A DNA stretch of 64,000 nt from Actinoplanes philippinensis (GCF_900113015.1 NZ_FONV01000011.1:310001-374000); one strand, 5' to 3'; positions 43,338 to 51,512 are shown, counted from the first letter of the stretch. Numbers and translations are program-made. Notes: generated by a model not told the origin, from the sequence alone.

Positions 43338-44069
43338 CTAGGTCAGGACGCGGGTCGGCAACGGCGTCTCGCGCACACTCCCATCGGGGGCGCGCCTCAA
43401 CTCGTACCCCCGTGGCCCCTCATGATCGGCGACCGCCTCGGACAGTGACGTGCCGCGGAAGATCAGCCCCGCGCCGTCGTCGGTGGCGTAGCCGTCCGGC
43501 AGCATGCCGGAGGCGATCAGCTCGTGCATCATCGGCCGGCGCCGCTCCTCGGCGTCGTAGTGCACGCCGTTGCTGAACGGCAGGAACCCCAGGCCGTCGG
43601 TGAAGCCGCGCAGCTCCGGGCCGAAACTGTCGGTGCTGCCGCCGACGTGCCAGCAGATCGAGCCGGCCGAGACGCCGCCGAGCACGACGCCGGCCTGCCA
43701 CGCCTCGTGCAGGATCTCGTCGACGCCGTGCACCCGCCAGACCGCGCACAGGTTCGCGACGCTGCCGCCACCCACCCAGATGACGTCCTGGGCGAGCAGG
43801 TGCGCCCGGATGTCGGCGACGTTCGGCATCGGGAAGAGCTGCAGATGCGAGGCGACGAACTCGGTGCCGGCGAACGCCGCGTAGTAGGCGCCGATCCGCG
43901 CCTCGGCGTCGCCGCCGGCCTGACCCAGGAAACAGATCCGGGGCGTCGTCGTGTTCGCCAGCTCGGCGGCGAGCCAGTGGGCGCGGCCCGGCCGCAGATC
44001 GAAGGCGCCCCGGCCGCCGGAGTGCAGGAAGGCGCTGGTGGCGAGGATGGTGGGGACGTCGGCGGTCAC
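43338..44069 (-). CDS. Peptidase E-like (S51) type 1 glutamine amidotransferase-fold protein
   Basis: The protein has 243 residues. The nucleophile elbow GGVSAGSICWHVGG near 115-128 carries the catalytic Ser of the S51 family, preceded by the strand DVIWVGGGSVANL near 83-95. Peptidase E cleaves N-terminal Asp-X dipeptides; cyanophycinase is a cousin. The GTG at 44069 overlaps the nucleotidyltransferase stop (GTGA), so the two are co-translated, though a functional link is not obvious. Confidence 0.82.
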   Translation of the reverse strand: MTADVPTILATSAFLHSGGRGAFDLRPGRAHWLAAELANTTTPRICFLGQAGGDAEARIGAYYAAFAGTEFVASHLQLFPMPNVADIRAHLLAQDVIWVGGGSVANLCAVWRVHGVDEILHEAWQAGVVLGGVSAGSICWHVGGSTDSFGPELRGFTDGLGFLPFSNGVHYDAEERRRPMMHELIASGMLPDGYATDDGAGLIFRGTSLSEAVADHEGPRGYELRRAPDGSVRETPLPTRVLT

Positions 44070-44899
44070 CGCAGCATCATCGCGCACGCGTCGGCGGTCT
44101 CCAGGACGAGATCCGCGACCAGATCGATGGCGGTGCTCAGCCGGACCGGATCGCCGTCGACCGCGGCGAACACCGCGTCCATCCGCGGCTTGAACCGCTC
44201 CGGAGCGCCCGGCAGCAGCGCGGCCGCGGCCACCGCGCCCTTCTCGTTGATCAGCCAGCGTCCGGCGGCGCCGTGCAGCGCGTGCGCGCACACCCCGGCG
44301 ATCCGGAACAGGCATCCGGCGACGTACGCGCTGTCGCCGCGCGACACCGCCTTACGGGCCACCCCGACCAGGAAGTCGGCCTCCCACAACCCGGCCACCA
44401 GGGCTTCCGCCAGCGGGCGCGGGAAGATCAGGGCGCGGCGTCGCAGCCGCTCCAGCTCCCCGGTCGGGTCGGCGAGGATGCGGCTCAGGGCCAGTTCGCC
44501 GGGGTACGAGAAATCGGGCACCCCGAGGGGATGGCCGGCCTGGACGTGGAACGCGTAGCGCCCCTGCTCCGCGTCGGCCCAGCACCGGTGCACCCGGTCG
44601 GTGTCGCGGTAGATCCAGTCGACCGCGTGCCCGTCGATCCGCAGCCAGCCGCCGCCGTCCACCCACGGCCCCCACCCACCCGGCTCGGTGAGCCCGGAGC
44701 CCGGCCCGGCCACCTCGGTGGCCAGCTCGCCGAGCCGCCCGGTGTCCAGCGGCACCCGGTAGTAGAGGCCCAGGTCGTAGTCGGAGTCCTCGGTGTGGGT
44801 GCCGCGGGCCCGGCTGCCCCCGAGGACCACCCCGACGACGCCGGGCACGGTCAGCAGCCGGTGCGCGAGATCGGTCAGCCCGGTGTCGGTCAGCGCCAT
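44066..44899 (-). CDS. Nucleotidyltransferase-domain protein
   Basis: This 277-residue protein has an N-terminal minimal-nucleotidyltransferase fold with GGSRARGTHTEDSDYDLGLY near 27-46 (the GS and DxD metal-binding pattern). A helical C-terminal domain of about 140 residues resembles DUF4037-type or kanamycin-nucleotidyltransferase-like helical partners. The ATG is at 44899. It is single-chain rather than a MNT/HEPN toxin pair, since both parts are fused. The acceptor is unknown; housekeeping adenylyl transfer or drug modification are both possible. Confidence 0.78.
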   Translation of the reverse strand: MALTDTGLTDLAHRLLTVPGVVGVVLGGSRARGTHTEDSDYDLGLYYRVPLDTGRLGELATEVAGPGSGLTEPGGWGPWVDGGGWLRIDGHAVDWIYRDTDRVHRCWADAEQGRYAFHVQAGHPLGVPDFSYPGELALSRILADPTGELERLRRRALIFPRPLAEALVAGLWEADFLVGVARKAVSRGDSAYVAGCLFRIAGVCAHALHGAAGRWLINEKGAVAAAALLPGAPERFKPRMDAVFAAVDGDPVRLSTAIDLVADLVLETADACAMMLR

Positions 44900-44947
44900 G
44901 CCGCTACCGTGTTACCCGGCGGGCCCGCGCGCAACAACCGGTGACCG

Positions 44948-45982
44948 TCAACACAGTGTGGCCGGTTCCAGGTCGGCCGGGTCGGGGCCGCCGGCGATCA
45001 GCAGATCAAGGTCCTCTCCCGCGCTCTCGTCGCCGACGCCCACCGGCTCCGGGCCTTCCCGTCCGTCGACCAGGCACGCCGGCGCGGACCGCCCGAACGG
45101 CAGGCAGATGCCGAGGATCTGCTCGCAGTCCACGTCCGGCTCCACCGGGCGCGCCGAGCCGACCGTCACCACCCGGTGCTGCGGCTCCCGCGTCACCGCG
45201 CTGCTGAGCAGGCGCCGCGAGCTGGGCCGGCCGTCGGTCAGCGTCACCAGATAGCGCAGCGTCCGCTCGCCGGACGCGCCGCGCGTCGTGACCCGGCGGG
45301 TGCCGCGGGGCATCGACGGGTCCCGGACCACTCGCGTGTCGAACGGGACCGACCGGGTCTCGACGTCGGTCCGGGTGGTGACGACGGGCGCGGCCGCCGC
45401 CAGGCGCCGGGCCGGGGCCTCCGCCAGCGTACGGACCCGTCGCGGCCCGGTCCGGTCGGCGCGGTCGTCGGCCACCCGGGCCCGGCTGAGCCGGTCGGTG
45501 GCGGCCGGCACGCGGGCCTGGTCCGGGCCGGCCGGTGCACCGGCTCGGTTCGCGCCGGCCGCCACACCGGCTTGGTCCGGGCCGGCCGGCACGCGGGGCG
45601 CCGGGGCCTTGTGCCGGGCCGTGGGCGCCGCGGTGCTCTCGTCGTCCGCCGTCGCGGCCGGGGCCGGAGGGCGGGCTGGAGCGATCGTCTCGCCGCGCCG
45701 CCGGGGCAGCGGCTCGGCGGCGGCAGCGGCCCGGCTGACCACCTCCGGGTCCTCCTCGAGCCGCGGCGCCCCGAGATCGGGGTCGACGGGCTGGGCGGCG
45801 ACCTCGCTCGGGCCGGGAGCGGTCATCGTGGAGACGGCGCCGGCCACACCACCACCGACGATCACGAACATCGCACACGCGCCTGCGGTCATCCGGACGC
45901 CGAACGGCAGTCGGGCCCACCAAGACTTTCGTGGCATTTCGAGCAGATGCTGCCAAGAGTCACTAGTTGTCTGGTTTTGCAC
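44948..45982 (-). CDS. Secreted or membrane-anchored G5-domain protein
   Basis: This 344-residue protein has one N-terminal hydrophobic segment near residues 30-51 (MTAGACAMFVIVGGGVAGAV), then about 150 residues of Ala/Pro/Arg-rich low-complexity stalk with repeated AGPDQAxV/GANRAGAP. A G5 domain follows near 205-275 (RSVPFDTRVVRDPSMPRGTR). The short tail has two or more cysteines. G5 domains bind peptidoglycan-linked sugars and occur in resuscitation-promoting factors, but no lytic domain is present. Start is GTG 45982 or ATG 45937. It is divergent from the MarR gene. Confidence 0.72.
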   Translation of the reverse strand: MQNQTTSDSWQHLLEMPRKSWWARLPFGVRMTAGACAMFVIVGGGVAGAVSTMTAPGPSEVAAQPVDPDLGAPRLEEDPEVVSRAAAAAEPLPRRRGETIAPARPPAPAATADDESTAAPTARHKAPAPRVPAGPDQAGVAAGANRAGAPAGPDQARVPAATDRLSRARVADDRADRTGPRRVRTLAEAPARRLAAAAPVVTTRTDVETRSVPFDTRVVRDPSMPRGTRRVTTRGASGERTLRYLVTLTDGRPSSRRLLSSAVTREPQHRVVTVGSARPVEPDVDCEQILGICLPFGRSAPACLVDGREGPEPVGVGDESAGEDLDLLIAGGPDPADLEPATLC

Positions 45983-46135
45983 TAGAGCATTGTCACTTCC
46001 CCCCGGCCAAGGGCAAGCCGCCGCACGTCACCCGAAATGCTGAATCCCGCGCCCGCCACCGGCGCCGCGCGTTGCTCCGGCGAGGACCGGAGTCGGCCGC
46101 CGGGCGGGGTGCGCCGTCGCCGTACGATCATTGCC

Positions 46136-46585
46136 ATGCCCGCGCCTGTGCCGCTCAGCCCGGACGAGGAGGCCGTGATGCGCGCCCTCGGCCGGTTCCT
46201 GCTGGTCATGCCACGCGCCCTCGACGCCGACCTGATGCGTGAGCAGCGCATGTCGGCCAGTGAGTACACAGTGCTGCGGCACCTCTCCGAAACCCCCGGC
46301 CACCTCATGCGGATGAGTGAACTCGCCACCGCCTGTGACATGTCACTGAGCGGCATGACACGCCTGGCCGCCAAGCTGGAGTCGCTCGGCTGCCTGCGCC
46401 GGATCCGCTGCGAGGAGGACGCCCGCGGCGCCAACGCGGTCCTCACCGAGAAGGGCATGGAGCGGCTCCGCGAGGCGTGGCCCACCCACCTGGCCAGCGT
46501 CCGCCGGCACATCTTCGACCACCTCGACGGGCTCGACCTGCATCGTCTGGCCAGCGCGTTCGACGCGATGGCCGCCGAGCACTGA
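46136..46585 (+). CDS. MarR-family regulator
   Basis: This 149-residue winged-helix regulator has its DNA-binding part in SELATACDMSLSGMTRLAAK near 62-81, followed by the wing with RRIRCEEDARGANAVLTEKG near 89-108 containing the conserved D-x-R. The ATG at 46136 is used; the frame is open upstream without similarity. It lies 50 bp ahead of the PAP2-like gene on the same strand and divergent from the G5 gene, so either could be its target. Confidence 0.87.
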   Translation: MPAPVPLSPDEEAVMRALGRFLLVMPRALDADLMREQRMSASEYTVLRHLSETPGHLMRMSELATACDMSLSGMTRLAAKLESLGCLRRIRCEEDARGANAVLTEKGMERLREAWPTHLASVRRHIFDHLDGLDLHRLASAFDAMAAEH

Positions 46586-46635
46586 CGGCGTTTCGTGCCA
46601 CCGGCCCGAGGCGTTCGGCTTGGGATGATCTGACA

Positions 46636-47256
46636 GTGCTGAACGCTGCCACCGACCACCCCCGGACGGCCCCCGGAGTCCTCGACCGGATCGCCACCGT
46701 CGTCTCCGAGGTGCTCGCCCCCGCGATCCTGGTCGCCGTGCTCCTGCTCACCGTGGGCTGGCACGCCGGCGACACCCCCGGCGTCTCGCGCTGGTGGGGA
46801 CTGCCCGGCGCCCTGTTCGCCGCGGTCATCCCGCTCGGATACGTCCTGCACGGCGTACGCAGAGGCCGCCTCACCAACCACCACATCCCGGAACGCGCCG
46901 ACCGGCGGATCCCGCTGCTCTTCGGCACCGCGTCGCTGATCGCCGGCCTGCTGCTGATGCTGGCCCTCGGCGCGCCCCGTGAGGTGCTCGCCCTGCTCGC
47001 CGCCGGCGGTGTCGGGCTGGCCGCGTTCGCCCTGGTCACCCACTGGTGGAAGATGTCCATCCACGCCGGGGTGGCGGCCGGGACGGTGTCCGCGCTGACC
47101 GCGGTCTACGGCGAGATCGCGCTGCTCGGCGCGCCGCTGGTGCTGCTCGGCTGCTGGGCCCGGGTCCGGCTCACCGCACACACTCCGGCACAGGTGGTCG
47201 CCGGCGCGGCGGTCGGCGCCCTGATCGCCGGAACGGTCTTCCCCCTGCTGCGCTGA
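46636..47256 (+). CDS. PAP2-like membrane phosphatase, divergent
   Basis: This 206-residue membrane protein has five to six hydrophobic segments. The PAP2 signature is partly kept: HWWKMSIHAGVAAG near 137-150 stands for the PSGH motif and RVRLTAHTPAQVVAGAAVG near 176-194 for the SRxxxxxHxxxD motif, with His retained and the final Asp not obvious. Similar actinomycete proteins are called phosphoesterases. The GTG at 46636 is the start. Activity is uncertain. Confidence 0.65.
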   Translation: MLNAATDHPRTAPGVLDRIATVVSEVLAPAILVAVLLLTVGWHAGDTPGVSRWWGLPGALFAAVIPLGYVLHGVRRGRLTNHHIPERADRRIPLLFGTASLIAGLLLMLALGAPREVLALLAAGGVGLAAFALVTHWWKMSIHAGVAAGTVSALTAVYGEIALLGAPLVLLGCWARVRLTAHTPAQVVAGAAVGALIAGTVFPLLR

Positions 47257-47281
47257 CTCCCCGGCCACCCTTCCCCTGCCC

Positions 47282-47447
47282 GGCCGCTCCTCGCCGCACC
47301 TCCTCAGGCGCGTCTTCCTCCGGCCCTTCCCTTGCCGGATCGTTCCCTCGCCGGACCTCTCTCAGGCGCGCCTTCCTCCGGGCTCTTCTCTGCCGGATCG
47401 CTCCTCGCCGCGCCTCCCTCAGGCGCGCCTTCCTCCGGGCTCGGCGG
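47282..47447. repeat. Three imperfect tandem units of about 55 bp at a convergent junction
   Basis: Units beginning GGCCGCTCCTCGCCG (47282), GGATCGTTCCCTCGCCG (47337) and GGATCGCTCCTCGCCG (47395) each contain TCAGGCGCG(C/T)CTTCCTCCGG. They fill the space between the PAP2-like stop and the convergent TetR stop. Confidence 0.85.
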
Positions 47448-48035
47448 TTATGCCAGGCCGTAGGCGGCCAGGGTGCTGTCGAGCATCCGCTCCTGGTCGG
47501 CGGCGGGGAACGCGGCCGGATCAGCGGCGGCATACGCGGCCATGCCCTCGGTCATCGTGATCAGCCCCAACGTGACGGTGGCGACCCGCTCGGCCGTCCA
47601 CTCCGGAGCGGCGGCCGCGGTGAGCCGCTCGATCCGCTCCCGCCACGCCCGGTTGTTGCGCCGGTGCTCGGCGATCAGCTCCTCGTCGGTGACCGCGGCG
47701 GCCAGGAAGCCCATCCACACGATCGACTCCTGCCGGGTCTGCTCGTCGAGCGCCATCCCCTGCCGCAGGACCGCCCGGAGCGCGGCGCGCGGCGAGCCCG
47801 CCTCCGCCTCCAGCGCCTCGACCCGCACCCGGGTCACCCGGTGCAGCATCTGCCGGGCGTGCAGCAGGAGCGCCCGCCGATTCGGGAAGCGGTGCATGAC
47901 CAGCCCGGTCGTGCACCCGGCGGCCGCCGCGACGGCCCGCACGGTGAGCCGCTCCAACCCCTGCTCGGCCAGCACGCTCCACACCGCCCGGGACAGCGTC
48001 TCCCCCTGCGCCGACCGATCCGCTGCTCGTGACAC
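47448..48035 (-). CDS. TetR-family regulator
   Basis: This 195-residue protein has its helix-turn-helix near residues 12-56 (LTVRAVAAAAGCTTGLVMHRF); the C-terminal domain matches BetI/AcrR-like TetR_C types. The GTG at 48035 has AAGGGG upstream; a GTG at 48044 is possible. It is divergent from the GNAT gene at 48101 over a short region with a GTTAC/GTAAC palindrome, which suggests autoregulation and control of that acetyltransferase. Confidence 0.85.
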   Translation of the reverse strand: MSRAADRSAQGETLSRAVWSVLAEQGLERLTVRAVAAAAGCTTGLVMHRFPNRRALLLHARQMLHRVTRVRVEALEAEAGSPRAALRAVLRQGMALDEQTRQESIVWMGFLAAAVTDEELIAEHRRNNRAWRERIERLTAAAAPEWTAERVATVTLGLITMTEGMAAYAAADPAAFPAADQERMLDSTLAAYGLA

Positions 48036-48065
48036 GCGTCGCACCCCTTCCCATCCGGAACAGAT

Positions 48066-48085
48066 GTTACCGTAACGCCTGTTAC
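48066..48085. promoter_or_regulatory. Operator-like GTTAC/GTAAC palindromes
   Basis: GTTAC (48066-48070), GTAAC (48072-48076) and GTTAC (48081-48085) form two overlapping perfect palindromes, with 1-base and 4-base spacers. They lie between the divergent TetR and GNAT starts, where a TetR dimer pair could bind. Confidence 0.65.
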
Positions 48086-48100
48086 GAATGGAGGCCCGCC

Positions 48101-48577
48101 TTGACCTGGACCATCGAACCGCGCCCCTGGGACGACGCCGCCGGCGCTGCACTCCGCGCCGCCCAGCGTGCCGAGCTCGACGCCCGCTACGGCTCCGGCG
48201 ACCACGAGCCCGGCACCCCGCCGTCCGCCGCCGACATCGACCTGTTCCTGGTCGCGCTGGACGCCGGCGGCACCCCGGTCGGCTGCGGCGCCCTCCGCCG
48301 GCTGGACCCGGCATCCGCAGAGGTCAAGCGCATGTTCGTGGCCCCGGCCGCCCGCGGCTCCGGCGTGTCGACGGCCATCCTGCGGGCCTTGGAGGCCGCC
48401 GCCGTGGACCGCGGCTGGACCACGATCAGACTGGAGACCGGCCCGGCCCAGCCGGACGCAATGCGCTTCTACGAGCGGGAGGGTTACCACGAGATCCCGC
48501 TGTTCGGCGCGTACATCGGCTCCGACCTCTCGGTCTGCTACGAGCGAGCCTTGACCCTCAGCGGTCCGCTACCCTAG
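48101..48577 (+). CDS. GNAT N-acetyltransferase
   Basis: This 158-residue protein has the acetyl-CoA loop EVKRMFVAPAARGSGVSTAIL near 82-102 (written here in part) and RFYEREGYHEIPLFGAYIG near 125-143, the usual C-terminal strands. A TTG at 48101 is chosen because GGAGG lies 6 bases upstream. An upstream frame would read through the operator. It is divergent from and probably controlled by the TetR gene. The acceptor is unknown. Confidence 0.82.
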   Translation: MTWTIEPRPWDDAAGAALRAAQRAELDARYGSGDHEPGTPPSAADIDLFLVALDAGGTPVGCGALRRLDPASAEVKRMFVAPAARGSGVSTAILRALEAAAVDRGWTTIRLETGPAQPDAMRFYEREGYHEIPLFGAYIGSDLSVCYERALTLSGPLP

Positions 48578-48581
48578 TCCC

Positions 48582-49160
48582 ATGACGGCCCTGCCCGAGT
48601 GGATGCACCCACCACGCGTGGAAGGTTGGTTCGCGGAAGACCTGGACCGCCTTCCCGAGGCTCCTCGGCACACCGAACTCATCGACGGAGCCCTCGTCTT
48701 CATGATGTCGCCGCAACGCGCCTGGCACAGCCGCCTCATCTTCGCTCTCCGGCAGTCACTCGCAGCACAGGCGCCGGCAGGCTTCGAGGTGGATCAAGAG
48801 ATGACGATCCGGCTCGACAAATACAACCGGCCCGAGCCGGACGTTCTGGTGACGAGTGCCGCCTACGACCCCGACCGCACGTATTTCACGCCCGATGAGG
48901 TGCGACTCGTCGTCGAGGTCGTCTCCCCCGAATCGGCTCACCGGGATCGCACGGTCAAACTCCGCAAATACGCCGATGCAGGCATTCCTCATTACTGGCG
49001 GATCGAGGACGAGACCGGGGCGCCGGCCGTCCACGTCTACGAGCTGGACGAGCCGACGAAAACGTACGTCGCCTCCGGCATCCACCGGGGCGTGCTCCGT
49101 CGGCCAGTACCGTTCGACATCGACATCGACCTGGCCGGCCTTATCCCACCACGTTCCTGA
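48582..49160 (+). CDS. Uma2-family (DUF820) putative endonuclease
   Basis: This 192-residue protein has PRHTELIDGALVFMMSPQRAWH near 28-48 (in part), RPEPDVLVTSAAY near 86-98 and LVVEVVSPESAHRDRTVKL near 108-126, then YADAGIPHYWRIE. These are the acidic PD-(D/E)XK-like marks of the family. It is the second Uma2 gene here and only moderately similar to the one at 14147. The ATG follows the GNAT stop by 4 bp. Confidence 0.87.
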   Translation: MTALPEWMHPPRVEGWFAEDLDRLPEAPRHTELIDGALVFMMSPQRAWHSRLIFALRQSLAAQAPAGFEVDQEMTIRLDKYNRPEPDVLVTSAAYDPDRTYFTPDEVRLVVEVVSPESAHRDRTVKLRKYADAGIPHYWRIEDETGAPAVHVYELDEPTKTYVASGIHRGVLRRPVPFDIDIDLAGLIPPRS

Positions 49161-49163
49161 CGA

Positions 49164-49475
49164 TCAGGATTTGACGGCCGGGCGCAAGGTGACCGTGACG
49201 TGGTCGCCTTCGCCTACGCCCTCGGCCTTGCGGACGGCGTCCTTGAGCGGCACCAGGTAACGGCCGTCTTTCGGGAAGAGCGCCGTCCGGAACTCGGTGC
49301 GGCCGAGCGCGACCTGCACCGGCACCTGCCCCCAGTAGATCAGGGACCGGGCCTCTTCCTTGAGTTCGGCGCTGTCGGCCTCGGACATGGCGACGAAGAA
49401 GAAGGGCGCCGGCCCCCGCCATTCGATGATCTCGCCGTCAACAACCCATTCCACAGCGACTGATTGAACCAGCAA
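49164..49475 (-). CDS. DUF1905 protein
   Basis: This protein has up to 103 residues, a small beta-barrel of the DUF1905 family: EIIEWRGPAPFFFVAMSE near 15-32, IYWGQVPVQVALGRTEFRTAL near 46-66 and the DGRYLVPLKDAVRKAEGV motif, then DHVTVTL. Start is uncertain: TTG at 49475 or GTG at 49454, neither with a clear ribosome site. It converges with the Uma2 gene. Upstream (49476-49581) another minus-strand frame looks protein-like (REELDRWAAS) and may be a remnant. Confidence 0.78.
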   Translation of the reverse strand: MLVQSVAVEWVVDGEIIEWRGPAPFFFVAMSEADSAELKEEARSLIYWGQVPVQVALGRTEFRTALFPKDGRYLVPLKDAVRKAEGVGEGDHVTVTLRPAVKS

Positions 49476-49581
49476 CCGCGTGCGGATGCCGCCCAGCGGT
49501 CCAACTCCTCGCGGAGAAGCCGGCGCCGCTCGACGTCGAAGGCCGCGCGAAAGGGCGATGACATCCCGCGCGGCCCGACAA

Positions 49582-49616
49582 TGAACCGAAAATCAGACGT
49601 TGAAGAGGAACTCAAC
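49582..49616. repeat. Left copy of the ychF 3'-end repeat flanking the toxin-antitoxin pair
   Basis: This 35-bp stretch matches 50395-50428, the last codons and stop of ychF, with 15 identical bases in the core AATCAGACGTTGAAG and only a few differences. On the minus strand it reads VEFLFNV-stop against VEFRFNV-stop in the real gene. It lies directly beyond the PIN gene, so the two copies bracket the toxin-antitoxin module like attachment sites. Confidence 0.75.
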
Positions 49617-49637
49617 CGGTGCGTCAGTAGCGAGAAC

Positions 49638-50051
49638 TCACACCGCCACGAGCCGGACGCGGGCGCCGCAGAGCTTGGTCATGTCGTCGATGTCGGACGT
49701 CAACATGATCACAGGTCGATGCTGGCGCAACGCAGCCTCGGCGACCGCCGCATCAATCGCGTACTTGTGTCCATGCAAACCGGCACCCATCAGCAGGCTC
49801 GACGCCGCCCTTGCCTCCTCGTCGCCCACCGGAATGACTCGTAACCCAGAAAGTAACCAGTTCAGGCGAGACTTGTTCGTGCGGGCGTGAACAGCCTCGA
49901 TGATGGTGAGGGCACTGATCACGACCTCCATGCCACGCGAGCGCGCCTCGGCTGTCATTGCCACCACCTGCTCGTCGTCGGAGAGCAGCTTCGAGAGCCC
50001 TTCACTGTCGAGGACCAGCGTTCCCTCGTGGATCAGCTTGCGGCGGGCCAT
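49638..50051 (-). CDS. PIN-domain toxin (VapC-like)
   Basis: This 137-residue protein has a PIN ribonuclease fold: LVLDSEGLSKLL near 12-23 with the first Asp, ISALTIIEAVHARTNK near 44-59 with the Glu, and HKYAIDAAVAEAALRQHRPVIMLTSDIDDM (two pieces near 95-123) with the other acidic residues. Such toxins cleave tRNA or rRNA when freed from the antitoxin. Its start overlaps the antitoxin gene by 19 bp. The pair lies between two copies of the ychF end, which suggests acquisition. Confidence 0.82.
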   Translation of the reverse strand: MARRKLIHEGTLVLDSEGLSKLLSDDEQVVAMTAEARSRGMEVVISALTIIEAVHARTNKSRLNWLLSGLRVIPVGDEEARAASSLLMGAGLHGHKYAIDAAVAEAALRQHRPVIMLTSDIDDMTKLCGARVRLVAV

Positions 50052-50317
50052 TCGTCCCCCTCGGCGAATACCTCGTCGAAGACCTGCCGCGCTCGCTGAT
50101 GAGCCTCATCGGAGACCGGCCCCTTGCGGCTCTCGTAGTCGGCCAGGTACTCGTCGAGCACCTGGCCGCGCAATTCCCGTTCAACCGCCTCGGCAATGAA
50201 CGCGGAGAACTCCCGCTTACCTACCCGCGCCCGGATCGCGTCGGCTGTCCCCTCAGGCAGCGACAAGCTCACCCGGGTCGCAGGCCCTTCGCCAATGCGG
50301 TACACCGTCTCGCTCAT
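50033..50317 (-). CDS. Antitoxin-like protein upstream of the PIN toxin
   Basis: This 94-residue protein has a short N-terminal strand and ribbon-helix-helix-like region (RVSLSLPEGTADAIRARV near 15-32, then FSAFIAEAVERELRGQ near 37-52). The acidic C-terminal half is suited to binding and blocking the PIN active site. It comes first in the operon, as antitoxins usually do, and overlaps the toxin gene. Autoregulation at 50318-50340 is likely but no operator was recognised. Confidence 0.75.
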   Translation of the reverse strand: MSETVYRIGEGPATRVSLSLPEGTADAIRARVGKREFSAFIAEAVERELRGQVLDEYLADYESRKGPVSDEAHQRARQVFDEVFAEGDEWPAAS

Positions 50318-50394
50318 CAGCCCAGTGTGTCAAACGAGTAGGAAAACTGCCACAGCCTGCTGCGCCGTCCGTGGCAGAGCTACACGGCAGATGG

Positions 50395-50428
50395 TGAACC
50401 GGAATCAGACGTTGAAGCGGAACTCCAC
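50395..50428. repeat. Right copy of the flanking repeat, within the ychF 3' end
   Basis: This copy covers the final codons and stop of ychF. Just beyond it, CTGCCAC (50347-50353) and GTGGCAG (50371-50377) form a 7-bp inverted repeat that could terminate ychF transcription. The paired copy is at 49582-49616. Confidence 0.75.
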
Positions 50429-51490
50429 GACGTCGCCGTCCTTCATGATGTAGTCCTTGCCCTCCATGCGGACCTTGCCGGCGGCCTTCGCGGCCGACAT
50501 GGAACCGGCGGCGACCAGGTCGTCGTAGCTGACGATCTCGGCCTTGATGAAGCCGCGCTGGAAGTCGGAGTGAATGACGCCGGCCGCCTCGGGGGCGGTC
50601 GCGCCGACCGGAACCGTCCAGGCGCGGGCCTCCTTAGGGCCGGCGGTCAGGTAGGTCTGCAGGCCGAGCGTGTCGAAGCCGACCCGGATCAGCCGGTTGA
50701 GGCCGGGCTCGGACTGGCCGGTCGACTGGAGCAGCTCCAGCGCATCGGCCTCGTCCAGCTCGATCAGCTCGGACTCGATCTTCGCGTCCATGAAGACGGC
50801 CTCGGCCGGGGCGACCAGGGCACGCAGCTCGTCGAGGAACGCCTCGTTGCCCAGCTCGGTCTCGTCGACGTTGAACACGTACAGGAAAGGCTTGGTGGTC
50901 AGCAGGTGCAACTCGGCCAGCAACTCCAGCTCGATGCCGGCCGACGCCGCGCCCTGATAGAGGGTGACACCGTCGTTGAGCAGCTTGAACGCGGCCTCGG
51001 CGGCGGCCACCGTGGCGGCCTTCTCCTTCTTGAGCTTCGCCTCCTTCTGCAGGCGGGGCAGCGCCTTCTCGACCGTCTGCAGGTCGGCGAGGATCAGTTC
51101 GGTGTTGATCGTCTCGATGTCGTCGGCCGGGGACACCTTGCCGTCGACGTGCAGCACGTTCGGGTCGGAGAAGGCGCGCACCACCTGGCAGATCGCCGAC
51201 GCGTCGCGGATGTTGGCGAGGAACGCGTTGCCGCGGCCCTGCCCCTTGGACGCGCCGCGGACCAGGCCGGCGATGTCGACGAAGCTCACCGGCGCCGGCA
51301 GGATCTTCTCACTGCCGAACAGCTCGGCCAGCTTGTTCAGCCGCTCGTCGGGCAGCCCGACCACGCCGACGTTGGGCTCGATCGTCGCGAACGGGTAGTT
51401 CGCGGCGAGCACGTCGTTCTTGGTCAGGGCGTTGAACAGGGTGCTCTTGCCGACGTTGGGCAGGCCGACGATTCCGATGGTGAGGCTCAC
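50405..51490 (-). CDS. ychF: Redox-regulated ATPase YchF (Obg-like)
   Basis: This 361-residue P-loop protein of the Obg family prefers ATP and binds ribosomes in translation stress. The P-loop GLPNVGKST lies near 9-17, DIAGLVRGASKGQGRGNAFL near 71-90 is switch II, and a coiled coil follows. The TGS domain at the C-terminus closes with MKDGDVVEFRFNV. The G4-type NVDE-like specificity loop is kept. The GTG at 51490 is the start. The gene end is duplicated 0.8 kb downstream. Confidence 0.96.
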   Translation of the reverse strand: MSLTIGIVGLPNVGKSTLFNALTKNDVLAANYPFATIEPNVGVVGLPDERLNKLAELFGSEKILPAPVSFVDIAGLVRGASKGQGRGNAFLANIRDASAICQVVRAFSDPNVLHVDGKVSPADDIETINTELILADLQTVEKALPRLQKEAKLKKEKAATVAAAEAAFKLLNDGVTLYQGAASAGIELELLAELHLLTTKPFLYVFNVDETELGNEAFLDELRALVAPAEAVFMDAKIESELIELDEADALELLQSTGQSEPGLNRLIRVGFDTLGLQTYLTAGPKEARAWTVPVGATAPEAAGVIHSDFQRGFIKAEIVSYDDLVAAGSMSAAKAAGKVRMEGKDYIMKDGDVVEFRFNV

Positions 51491-51512
51491 GGAACGCCAG
51501 TCTACGCAAGCG

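Noticed and set aside
44066..44899. MNT/HEPN toxin-antitoxin system
   Set aside because: Nucleotidyltransferase and helical parts are fused in one chain and no HEPN RxxxxH motif or separate partner gene is present.
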